Of a stretch of DNA of 58,488 bases, positions 15,045 to 22,959 are shown piece after piece. The notes beneath the pieces were generated by a model. That model saw only the letters and a program-made list of their open reading frames with translations. It did no database searches and was not told the origin of the DNA. Each line of letters starts with the position of its first letter. Positions within the stretch are counted from its first letter, which is position 1. Both the position numbers and the translations under genes were made by a program. This stretch comes from Rhodospirillaceae bacterium (GTDB taxonomy: Bacteria; Pseudomonadota; Alphaproteobacteria; GCA-2731375), in contig JABJKS010000038.1 of NCBI GenBank assembly GCA_018660265.1, positions 1 to 58,488 on the forward strand, read 5' to 3'.

Positions 15045-17297
15045 TTACCCGGCAGCATTCATGGCATAAAATTCGACGGCCGGGACCGGGCGTCCGAAAT
15101 AATAGCCTTGCGCGCTGCGGCAGCCCATATTGCGCAAACAATCCGCCTGTTCGGCTTCCTCCACGCCCTCGGCCACCACGTTCAGTCCAAGGCTTTGGCC
15201 CAGGTTGACGATGGCGGATGCGATGGCGGCATCTTCGGGGTTGGTCAAAATATCCTGAACAAATGATCGGTCGATCTTTAAGACCTGGACGGGGAATTTC
15301 TTCAAATAAGAGAGCGATGAAAAGCCGGTACCGAAATCATCAATGGCCAGACTTACGCCGATTTGACGTATCGCGGCCATCGTCTTGATAGCCTTGTCCA
15401 TATCGGTCATCACGGCACTTTCCGTGATCTCCAATTCCAGATGTTGGGGGGGGAGGCGCGTTTCCAGCAAGACCGCCTTGACCTTCTCCAACAGATCATC
15501 GCTCATGAATTCCACAGCCGACAGATTGACAGATACCTGTATCGCTGGATGGCCGGCATCCATCCAACTGCGGGCCTGGGCACAGGCGGTCCGTAAAACC
15601 CAATGACCGATCTCGCGGATCATGCCGTTGCTTTCCGCCAGGGGAATGAATTCAAAAGGCGGGATATTGCCCCGGGTCGGATGTTGCCAACGCAGCAAGG
15701 CTTCGGCCCCGAATACGGCCCCATCCTCAAGATGTAGTTGAGGTTGATATGCCAGGGAAAACGCGTTTTGATCAATCGCCTGCCGTAGATCTTCTTCCAT
15801 CGCCTTGCGCCGGCGCATTTCTTCGTCCATGCCGGCATTAAAGTATTGAAAGCAATTCCGCCCCATGGATTTCGCGTGATAGAGCGCCATATCGGCGAAC
15901 TTGATTAACCGATCAGTCCTATCCGTATCATCGGGAACAAGGGCGACGCCAATAGAGGCGGAGGTTCGGATCCGCTCTCCGTCAATCAAAAAAGGTTCTG
16001 AGATTAAATTGATGATCCGCTGGGCCATGGGCTGGACCAGGCCACTATCTTCAAGGTTGGAATAAACGATTGCGAATTCATCTCCCCCCAGGCGCGCTAC
16101 GGTGTCTGACTGGCGAACGCATGTTTGCAGTCTTGCCGCGACCTGGCGCAATAATTGATCGCCTATGGGGTGGCCCAAGGTGTCATTGACGTCCTTAAAA
16201 TTGTCCAGATCAAGGAACAGCAAAGCGGTTTGCTTTTTGGTTCTTAGGGTCATGGCACTGGCCTGATCCAGACGATCCTGAAAAAGGGACCGATTGGGCA
16301 ACCCGGTCAAACTGTCATGATGGGCGAGGTGCTGGATGATGGCATCCGACTTTTTACGCTCGGATATATCCATGAGGCTCAACAGCACGCTGCCATCCTG
16401 CTTGTCGTGGGGAGAAAAAGGCGAGCCGGCGATAAACAGATGCTTTTCGATACCACTTACAGGGCCAATGATCCGGCATTCCACTTCTCGTGGCGCGCCC
16501 CTACGCCAGGCCTGTTGCGGGGCTTCCAGGCGGGAGAGTTCGGCAGGTACGACCAGGTCTTCAAGATTGATATTTGTTGTGTCGGCCTGTTCGTCCACTT
16601 CCAAAATATCGGTGGCCGTGGAATTGAGATAAATCGTCCGGCCATCCGGGCCAAGATGCCAGATGCCTATGGGGCTGTGCTCGGACAGACGCCGAAAACG
16701 CACTTCGCTGTCCTGTGCCGATTGCAGAGCAACTTCCAACTGTTGCTTGGCCTGGGCCAGTTCATCGGCTATCCGCTTATTCGCCTGGCTTTGCGCCTGG
16801 GCCTGTTCCTTGGCTTCGCGTTGTTGCAGGATGCCCCGTATCAACTCATCATTACTTTCCCGCAGCGTACCTTCCGTTCGCTTGCGGGTTTGGCTGTAGC
16901 GAACCATTCGTCGCATGAGCGCCGGCGTCAACTCATCAAGTGCGATACAATCCGCCATGCCGTCGACGATGATATCGGCCTCTATCGCATGCGATGTCGC
17001 GGAGGTAACCAGAATAAAAGGCACCCTTGCATTGACCGTCAGGGCTTCACGGATCGTATTGAGGCCATTCTCACCGGTGCCCAGGTCGAGAAAAATCGCA
17101 AAGTCATAGTCGTGGATTGCCAGGTCGATTAGGGCATCTTCACCGGCATTGGTCCAGGCAAACTCTCCATCCACGCCAAAACCTTCGCGCAAAAGGTTAC
17201 CCATCTGCGCGTTTTCCCGGTCACAAAAATCAACGATCAAGACCCGCGATGGTCGATCCATTTGTGGCTCAAGAGCTGATGCTAATGTCTTATTCAC
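15045..17297 (-). CDS. Receiver-PAS-GGDEF-EAL c-di-GMP signalling protein
   Basis: 750 residues. A response-regulator-like receiver domain covers about 18-130 (RVLIVDFCD, then FLDLGTGENG with a candidate phosphoacceptor Asp). A Gln/Ala-rich coiled coil covers about 145-205 and a PAS domain about 205-320 (FRRLSEHSPIGIWHLGPDG). The GGDEF domain has an intact RLGGDEF at about 400 and begins HHDSLTGLPNRSLF. The EAL domain has EALLRWQHPTRG at about 529 and DDFGTGFSSLSYLKKFP. Both catalytic motifs look intact, so it could make or degrade c-di-GMP; which dominates is not predictable. It probably takes its phosphate from a separate kinase, since no histidine kinase is adjacent. A PilZ effector lies 3 kb away, across a divergent sugar transferase. 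Confidence 0.93.
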   Translation of the reverse strand: MNKTLASALEPQMDRPSRVLIVDFCDRENAQMGNLLREGFGVDGEFAWTNAGEDALIDLAIHDYDFAIFLDLGTGENGLNTIREALTVNARVPFILVTSATSHAIEADIIVDGMADCIALDELTPALMRRMVRYSQTRKRTEGTLRESNDELIRGILQQREAKEQAQAQSQANKRIADELAQAKQQLEVALQSAQDSEVRFRRLSEHSPIGIWHLGPDGRTIYLNSTATDILEVDEQADTTNINLEDLVVPAELSRLEAPQQAWRRGAPREVECRIIGPVSGIEKHLFIAGSPFSPHDKQDGSVLLSLMDISERKKSDAIIQHLAHHDSLTGLPNRSLFQDRLDQASAMTLRTKKQTALLFLDLDNFKDVNDTLGHPIGDQLLRQVAARLQTCVRQSDTVARLGGDEFAIVYSNLEDSGLVQPMAQRIINLISEPFLIDGERIRTSASIGVALVPDDTDRTDRLIKFADMALYHAKSMGRNCFQYFNAGMDEEMRRRKAMEEDLRQAIDQNAFSLAYQPQLHLEDGAVFGAEALLRWQHPTRGNIPPFEFIPLAESNGMIREIGHWVLRTACAQARSWMDAGHPAIQVSVNLSAVEFMSDDLLEKVKAVLLETRLPPQHLELEITESAVMTDMDKAIKTMAAIRQIGVSLAIDDFGTGFSSLSYLKKFPVQVLKIDRSFVQDILTNPEDAAIASAIVNLGQSLGLNVVAEGVEEAEQADCLRNMGCRSAQGYYFGRPVPAVEFYAMNAAG

Positions 17298-17767
17298 GTC
17301 CCCTCACAGGAATGTCGTCCGCTTGCGAGGTATTATTATCAAAAAATAATAATCAATTGGTAAACGAGAATTAGCGGAAACGAACCTGTATGAAACCGTA
17401 TCGCAACGCTTTACACTTTCTGTTGACCTGCGCCGGGGCTATTGCAGTTGTCTATCGGTTTCCCGCCAATCGCTTATGCTGCAATGGTTTTACCCAATCA
17501 ACTATTCCATCGACGTCGCTAACGCCCTATTCTGCGTAACTGCTGTAGATGCGTCTGCGAGAATTCTGCCAGAGATCGCCAATCAATTGGTTAGGGCAAT
17601 TTTCGATCAATTGGAATTGCTTGCACGATCTAAGTGATTGTATTAATTGCAATATTCTTAAGTATCCGAACACATGGTTCTCATTGGGTGTTCAAAGGCC
17701 GGTATGGAGCATTGAGATGTTTGATTTGGATAGCGTGCTTGCCTGCAGGAAGGCCCGGTAGACAGGC
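17298..17767. other. 470-bp divergent regulatory region
   Basis: Lies between the GGDEF/EAL gene (minus) and the sugar transferase (plus). It contains AT-rich runs and three copies of ATCAATTGG (17352-17360, 17582-17590, 17606-17614), each centred on the palindrome CAATTG. A 70-codon ORF (17549-17761) has no recognisable protein character. This is the likely site of control of EPS initiation. Confidence 0.45.
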
Positions 17768-19222
17768 ATGATCTATCCACGGATCCGCATTTTCCGGCAC
17801 TATATTTCGCGTGCGTCCCTTCTTTTGGTACTGATTGAAAGCGCTATGCTGTTGCTGTTGGCGCATGTGTTGTTGGCCACGCAAACCAGCGCAGTCGCCA
17901 GTGCACAGGCCGGCGGCATTGCCGGGTTATCCTGGTTTGCCGTGGCCATCGCCTTGATTTGCGTGGTTATTTTCCTGTCCCTCGGATTATATAACCGTAC
18001 CATAATTCCCAACATTCAGGTCATGATGGTGCGGTTCTGTATTGGCCTGGCCATCGTCGCAATCGTCACATATTTGATGATCAAGGCATATTTGGGCGTC
18101 ATTCCGGCGGAAAAATATCCACCCGATCAATATTACTATCTGCCCACGGCGATCATGCTGGGCGTGGCGGCTTTGTTGTGTACCAGATTACTATTTCTTT
18201 ACGTCTCTGATTTGGGTGTGCTCAGACAGCGGATTGTCATGATCGGCTCTCGCGAACTGGCCAATACATTGCAAAGTTCGATGATTGGTGATCAGGCATT
18301 AGGTTTTGAAATTGGTGCCGTGATGGACCCCGACATTGATATCACCGATCGTGCGTTCGAAACCGGTCGGGGACCAAATTCGGTGCCCATCATCCCACTT
18401 GAAACCGATCCGGCCGCGATGTCGGCAGTTCTTGTCCAGTTCGAGGCGGATGAGTTGGTTATCGCTCTTGATGACGATGCGTTGTTACCCACCGACGCCT
18501 TGCTGGATTGCAAATTGCGGGGCATCCGGGTGACCGAATACTTGAGTTTTGTTGAACGTGAAATGGGTCGCATCGACCTGGCGCGTCTGGATCCCAAATG
18601 GTTCATATTCTCTGACGGGTTCCGCGAAGGCATTGTTGTGAATATAGTTCAGCGCAGCCTCGATATCCTGGTCAGCTCGGCCATTGTTATTTTTGCCGCA
18701 CCAATCATTGGCATCATTGCGCTATTGATAAAGCTGGACAGCAAGGGTGGTGCGTTTTACCGGCAGGAGCGAACGGGGCGGCATGGCGATGTTTTTACCT
18801 TGCTGAAATTTCGCAGTATGACCGTGGTTGATACCAGCGGCGTTGGGCCGCGATGGGCTGAGGTGGATGATGATCGGATTACTGGTATGGGGTATTTCAT
18901 ACGGCAAACCCGGATTGATGAAATACCGCAAATTTTCAATGTTTTGCGGGGCGACATGAGTATTATAGGTCCGCGTCCCGAGCGGCCCTTTTTTGTTAAT
19001 TCACTGTCCCAGCATATCCCTCACTATAAGGAGCGTCATAGGGTCAGGCCTGGTATTACCGGTTGGGCGCAAATCAATTATCCCTATGGTGCCTCCGTCG
19101 AGGACGCCCGGGAAAGACTGGCCTATGATCTCTACTATGTGAAAAATCGCAGCTTGTTTCTTGATATTGTCATTTTGCTGCAAACCGTTCGGGTCGTCCT
19201 TTGGCCCTCAGGCCAGCATTAA
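17768..19222 (+). CDS. EpsB-like polyprenyl sugar-phosphate transferase (PEP-CTERM/exosortase-associated type)
   Basis: 484 residues. Four N-terminal membrane segments lie within about residues 17-147, followed by a CoA-binding/Rossmann-like middle part. A further membrane helix at about 298-322 precedes the C-terminal bacterial sugar transferase domain (FYRQERTGRHGDVFTLLKFR, SIIGPRPERP, RHRVRPGITGWAQ). Such enzymes load the first sugar phosphate onto undecaprenyl phosphate to start exopolysaccharide repeat units. The stretch FVEREMGRIDLARLDPKW then FIFSDGFR is typical of the subfamily found in genomes with exosortase and PEP-CTERM proteins. One such protein is encoded 3 kb downstream (21836-22576). 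No glycosyltransferase operon follows. Confidence 0.9.
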   Translation: MIYPRIRIFRHYISRASLLLVLIESAMLLLLAHVLLATQTSAVASAQAGGIAGLSWFAVAIALICVVIFLSLGLYNRTIIPNIQVMMVRFCIGLAIVAIVTYLMIKAYLGVIPAEKYPPDQYYYLPTAIMLGVAALLCTRLLFLYVSDLGVLRQRIVMIGSRELANTLQSSMIGDQALGFEIGAVMDPDIDITDRAFETGRGPNSVPIIPLETDPAAMSAVLVQFEADELVIALDDDALLPTDALLDCKLRGIRVTEYLSFVEREMGRIDLARLDPKWFIFSDGFREGIVVNIVQRSLDILVSSAIVIFAAPIIGIIALLIKLDSKGGAFYRQERTGRHGDVFTLLKFRSMTVVDTSGVGPRWAEVDDDRITGMGYFIRQTRIDEIPQIFNVLRGDMSIIGPRPERPFFVNSLSQHIPHYKERHRVRPGITGWAQINYPYGASVEDARERLAYDLYYVKNRSLFLDIVILLQTVRVVLWPSGQH

Positions 19223-19248
19223 TCGATCTCGTGCTAAACGGAACAGTG

Positions 19249-19608
19249 CTAATTCGAACGTTCGTTGATGGCCAGCCAATCGCCGGCTGCCGTGCGATGG
19301 TCTATATCTGCTGAATTGGCATAGATATGCGCCTGGCTCAAATCTTCCACGTCCGCGGCGCCCAACTGCTCGATGGTTTGTTCGACGAATTTGGGAAAAA
19401 CATCGCAAAAAACTTCGAAATCTGTGAAGTCATCCCGCAATTGATCGTGCAGCTGCATGAGGGCATCCATGCGCCCCGTCCAATCCATCGGGCGCAGTAA
19501 GTCAATGCAGCGGCCAACCCATTCTTCAGCCAATTGTTCTGGTGACAAGCGGCTGTCATGGGTGCCGTCTGGGGCAGTATTGGGTGGCAATTCGCTGGAT
19601 GAATTCAT
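19249..19608 (-). CDS. Hypothetical acidic protein
   Basis: 119 residues, acidic, no membrane segment and no family that I recognise. It begins MNSSSELPPNTAPDG, and the body reads SPEQLAEEWVGRCIDLLRPM, then DFEVFCDVFPKFVEQTIEQL, suggesting a small helical protein. ATG 19608 has no strong Shine-Dalgarno sequence. It is convergent with the sugar transferase gene (26 nt between stops). Amino-acid composition is coding-like, but the call rests on frame length alone. Confidence 0.5.
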   Translation of the reverse strand: MNSSSELPPNTAPDGTHDSRLSPEQLAEEWVGRCIDLLRPMDWTGRMDALMQLHDQLRDDFTDFEVFCDVFPKFVEQTIEQLGAADVEDLSQAHIYANSADIDHRTAAGDWLAINERSN

Positions 19609-19889
19609 CGGATATCGGTCTTCTTACACCATCTACGGATCTCGCCCCTGTCATTCATAACCATTCACTCAACGACTAAAGTGGAATGGCAAAAAACAAC
19701 AGTCCTCAACAGCGCGCCTTAGTGTTGCATATATTTAAGAATTGAGCAAAGCGAACAGAAGGAGAATTCGTCATACCATTGACCGGCCATTGTAACCGGT
19801 CATTGTTGATGTTCTTGGGTAAAAACTTGCAAATGGGATTCTATTAGCCATAATTAATTTGTAAGACGAAATGATTCGAGGGCTGGGGC
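19609..19889. other. Intergenic region with a small inverted repeat
   Basis: No gene recognised. TGACCGG (19780-19786) and CCGGTCA (19796-19802) form a 7-bp inverted repeat about 90 bp before the small membrane ORF, with a CATTG direct repeat flanking. It may be an operator. Confidence 0.3.
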
Positions 19890-20048
19890 ATGGGTGATCG
19901 CGACGCGTTCGTAGAACGGCAAGGCTTCCGCGACGTCCGAGACCACACGAATGATCCCCTATCACCACGCATGGCAGTTCTGGTTTGGTTACTGCTTGGC
20001 GTGTTGTGTTGGTCAGGCGTCATCGGCCTGTTCATGCTGATTTTATAA
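19890..20048 (+). CDS. Small single-pass membrane protein, 52 aa
   Basis: ATG at 19890 preceded by GAGGG with 7-nt spacing; stop at 20046. The protein has a charged N-terminus (MGDRDAFVERQGFRDVRDHT) and one C-terminal hydrophobic helix (VLVWLLLGVLCWSGVIGLFM). It matches no family that I know. The tail-anchor-like layout, good ribosome binding site and position in an EPS/c-di-GMP region make it a credible small protein. Its 3' end overlaps that of a second small ORF on the other strand by 6 nt. Confidence 0.45.
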   Translation: MGDRDAFVERQGFRDVRDHTNDPLSPRMAVLVWLLLGVLCWSGVIGLFMLIL

Positions 20049-20150
20049 TACCGCACCGCCCAGCGTGCGCCCACCCACGGGGCCTTGGTCGGCGGTCAAA
20101 TGGTTCACAATATCTCGGAAGCGCTCTGGTCCCATTAATCCTGAATTCAT
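20043..20150 (-). CDS. Tiny ORF, 35 aa, with strong ribosome binding site
   Basis: Begins MNSGLMGPERFRDIVNHLTA and ends GGRTLGGAVL. ATG at 20150 has GGAGG with 5-nt spacing, the best kind of support for so short a frame. No family recognised and no membrane segment. It is tail-to-tail with the 52-aa ORF, their stops overlapping. It could be a real small protein or a degraded gene end. Confidence 0.35.
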   Translation of the reverse strand: MNSGLMGPERFRDIVNHLTADQGPVGGRTLGGAVL

Positions 20151-20297
20151 CTGGACCTCCGGATTGGCAAGTTCCAAGGGCAGATGGTGCCGCCTCTGCG
20201 GGATCTCGTTGTTAACCATTTACTAAAAAATTGACCGTAGAATTCTGATCTCCAGGTCCAGGCTCTGTATAGCCGGCCAACGGATAGGACGGAAAAC

Positions 20298-20693
20298 ATG
20301 GTTACGCCTTTGCGGCGCCTGCTCACAGTAGCCAAGAATATTGTCACTGGTTCTCAGGACAGCGGCTTTGAGGCCCTGCGCGATTTTGCCCGCGCCGATG
20401 TGAATGCTGAGGTAAGGGTCTTTCTTGGTGGAGAAACCCTGAACTGCAATCTCCGCGATGTTTCAATATCTGGTGCCTTGTTGGTGCCCGATTGCGGTAT
20501 GGAAAAGGGCGCAGTTTTTGAATTGGAATTAGACAGTATTCCCGGTCGTGTAGAAGCGGAGGTGATGCGCTTGACGGACGCGGGTGCGGGGATCCGCTTT
20601 GCCAATCCCAGCATCGGGGTTTTGGTCGCTGGTTGGAGCCGGGGCACCTCAAGCGGTGCAATGGCCGTCGGATCCGGTGGTAACCGGCGTTGA
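20298..20693 (+). CDS. PilZ-domain protein
   Basis: 131 residues. The core reads ARADVNAEVRVFLGGETLNC, then NLRDVSISGALL, giving the D-x-S-x-x-G PilZ motif at about residues 54-59. The upstream R-x-x-x-R motif is degenerate (Arg32, then no Arg at the fifth position), so c-di-GMP binding is likely weakened or altered. PilZ proteins transmit c-di-GMP signals to motility or polysaccharide machinery. ATG 20298 follows AGGACGGA. The methyltransferase-like gene starts 10 nt after its stop, indicating one operon. Confidence 0.78.
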   Translation: MVTPLRRLLTVAKNIVTGSQDSGFEALRDFARADVNAEVRVFLGGETLNCNLRDVSISGALLVPDCGMEKGAVFELELDSIPGRVEAEVMRLTDAGAGIRFANPSIGVLVAGWSRGTSSGAMAVGSGGNRR

Positions 20694-20703
20694 TGGTGCG
20701 GAG

Positions 20704-21648
20704 ATGGCGCAAACTCTAAATAATTTGGCTGCCAGCGGTATATCGGGCCGCTTTAAGGCGTGGTGGAATGGCGATGAAGTGGAAGCCGCCGCAGCCAAGG
20801 GTAACGCGCGGGCCGGCAAGGTCGAAAAAGTTGAGGTTGAGGAACTACCGTCCCCGAGCGGTATCGCGGAATGGACGCCGCAACGGATCGCGGCGATCCA
20901 ACGTCTCTTTGGCGAAGGTTTCGACGGTCCCGCGTCTCAGGAGCGGGCCCGCGACCTCGTTAATCCCATCGGACTCAATGAACAGATGACAGTCCTGGAT
21001 GCTAGTGCGCGTCTGGGCTCGGCGGCGCGTACCATCGCCAAGGAAACCGGTGCCTGGGTAGATGGACTTGAGATGGACGAACTTCTTATGGAAGAGGCCG
21101 TTCGCCTGTCTGCCAAAGCCGGCCTCGCCAAGAAGGCGGTAATCCGGAAATTGGAACTGGATGATCATGAGGTCAAGGAGCATAAACGCGACGCAATTGT
21201 GATCCGCGAGGGGCTTTATCAAATTTCCGATCGGGAGCGTATTTTCAAAACTTTGTGCGACCTTCTCAAGCCCAGCAGCCATTTATTGATGACGGAATTC
21301 CTCTCGGTTCCAGGCAAGGGGCAGGAAGAACGGGCCGAATGGGGTGCCTTGCATCGTACCAGCCCGCGACTGTTTGAGTTGGATGAACTCCGTGAAGGTT
21401 TAAGCAAAGTGGGTTTCGATGTCCGTGTCGCCAAGGACGAGACGAAAGCCTACAAGGCCATGCTTTTGAACGGTATTCTGCGTTTTGGTAAAACCGTGCC
21501 AAAAGAACCCGTGCTGCGGGAACTGCAGGAATGGGTTATGTGGGAAGTGGAATATTGGGCCCGAACTTATAACGCCCTGGAGGCCGGCGGCATCACCATG
21601 CACCGCATCCACGCCGTCACCCCCATGTCCGATCCCACCAAAATGTAG
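20704..21648 (+). CDS. Degenerate SAM-methyltransferase-like protein
   Basis: 314 residues from ATG 20704; the frame is open to 20584, but that part overlaps the PilZ gene. Residues 90-200 follow the class I methyltransferase layout: TVLDASARLGSAARTIAKET, VDGLEMDELLMEEAVRLSAK, AIVIREGLYQISDRERIF. Motif I, normally D-x-G-x-G-x-G, is replaced by DASARLG, so SAM binding may be lost. The C-terminal region (LQEWVMWEVEYWARTYNALE) is unlike standard members. The close start after the PilZ stop suggests joint function, perhaps as a c-di-GMP-responsive partner protein. This could be a genuine but divergent enzyme. Confidence 0.6.
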   Translation: MAQTLNNLAASGISGRFKAWWNGDEVEAAAAKGNARAGKVEKVEVEELPSPSGIAEWTPQRIAAIQRLFGEGFDGPASQERARDLVNPIGLNEQMTVLDASARLGSAARTIAKETGAWVDGLEMDELLMEEAVRLSAKAGLAKKAVIRKLELDDHEVKEHKRDAIVIREGLYQISDRERIFKTLCDLLKPSSHLLMTEFLSVPGKGQEERAEWGALHRTSPRLFELDELREGLSKVGFDVRVAKDETKAYKAMLLNGILRFGKTVPKEPVLRELQEWVMWEVEYWARTYNALEAGGITMHRIHAVTPMSDPTKM

Positions 21649-21835
21649 CGCGGTCTTTCCTTATTTCGATGACGGTATATTTTTCTTTTTCGCCCTGTGT
21701 TTTCGCCCTGTGTTTTCGGCCCGCGCTTGCCCGCCTTCAGGCTCCGGTCCAGGCGGCTTTCCAGGTTTGTAAGCCAGGCATCCGCGCCCGCGCGTATTTG
21801 GGACTGAAATTTCGTGGTTGGGGCGCAATGGGCCA

Positions 21836-22576
21836 TCAGACCGCTGCCTTCAGTTTACGCCTACGCCTACGCATAGCACCCAAGCCTAGCAGGGCAGTGC
21901 CGAAGAGGATTGCTGAGGATGGGAGAGGGACGACTGATGGCGGAGGCGTGATGATGGAATAGGTTTCCATCTGGTTCACAGTAATATTCCAGACGCCCGT
22001 TTCGCCCAGAATATTTGGACCTAATGCGCCGATTTGGGCGCTGTCGGCACCATAACTGTAAGGAGATAAAGTACCAAAAAAATCATTATCTACAAACAAG
22101 TCGGGCCCGCCGCCAAAGGTAGGCCCATAAATCGCTTCGTTAAGAGTTTCGTATTGCCCTTCAGCAGTTTTTTTCTGATCCTGAAAAATTGATAGGGTGA
22201 GATTGAACAGGAATGCGCTCCGGTCCAGGGGATCTTCGACAAAATTATAACCACCAACGCTATCCCAGTCTGAAGGATTGTAACCGCCGATAATCATTGG
22301 GCCGCTAAACGTCCCAGAAGATCCAAAAGCTGGACCAGCAACAAGAATCTCTAATAAAGTGAATGTCCGACCTTTATTGTCGACTTTTTCGTGCCAGGTC
22401 GCGATTCCCCCATCATCATTCGCTCTCGCATAGATCTGTGTGACAGTGATATTGCTTTCGCCAAGATGGGTCTTGAGCGAATTAAGTCCCGCCAGGTCAA
22501 GCAACGCGGCCTGCACGCCGCCCACTTGAAAGAAGGCACCTAGCACAGCAGTCCATAATAGTTTTCTGATTTTCAT
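21836..22576 (-). CDS. VPLPA-CTERM (PEP-CTERM class) sorted protein with TLDc-like domain
   Basis: 246 residues. An N-terminal signal peptide (about 1-23, RKLLWTAVLGAFFQVGGVQA) is followed by a C-terminal sorting signal: VPLPSS, a hydrophobic helix AILFGTALLGLGA and the basic tail RRRRRK. This is the layout of exosortase substrates, which are cut and attached or released at the surface. The middle resembles TLDc domains: IIGGYNPSDWDSVGGY, RSAFLFNL, YGPTFGGGPDLFV. TLDc-like regions occur in some PEP-CTERM proteins; their role is unknown. No exosortase gene is in the window. The EpsB-like transferase at 17768 belongs to the same kind of system. Confidence 0.85.
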   Translation of the reverse strand: MKIRKLLWTAVLGAFFQVGGVQAALLDLAGLNSLKTHLGESNITVTQIYARANDDGGIATWHEKVDNKGRTFTLLEILVAGPAFGSSGTFSGPMIIGGYNPSDWDSVGGYNFVEDPLDRSAFLFNLTLSIFQDQKKTAEGQYETLNEAIYGPTFGGGPDLFVDNDFFGTLSPYSYGADSAQIGALGPNILGETGVWNITVNQMETYSIITPPPSVVPLPSSAILFGTALLGLGAMRRRRRKLKAAV

Positions 22577-22959
22577 GCTAATTCCCGAATTTATATGTTA
22601 TCGAACCTAGTGCGCACCTAGTTGATCTGATCACAAACGATGCTGCCTTTGATGGAGTTTGAGGCACTAACCATGGCGAGAGCGGCAAGCCCTTGAAGAT
22701 TGGTCAGAAATTATTGATCCTCACAATTGCTGATGTGATACGTACGGCCAGTGTCCTCAACAGTGTCGGAACACGCCAATACTACCTTTGGCAGCAATGC
22801 TATCCCCCACATGCCACGAAACATATATAACCCATTTGGGTGAGTCAATGGAGGTGCGGGTATTTGTTCGCCGTTAATCCGGAAATTCACCTTTTGTGAA
22901 CCTAGAATTACGGTGACGAATTACGTTGACCATCACTAAATTGCTCGAGGCGGTGCAGA
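22577..22959. other. Intergenic region, no gene recognised
   Basis: 380 bp upstream of the VPLPA-CTERM gene (minus) and downstream of the esterase gene. It contains CCTAG-TGCGCA-CCTAG (22607-22622), a repeat around a 6-bp palindrome, in the promoter-proximal part. I see no frame with protein character. Confidence 0.35.

Noticed and set aside
17549-17761. 70-codon ORF ahead of the sugar transferase
   Set aside because: Composition not protein-like (Cys- and Asn-rich, low-complexity) and it lies in an AT-rich control region.
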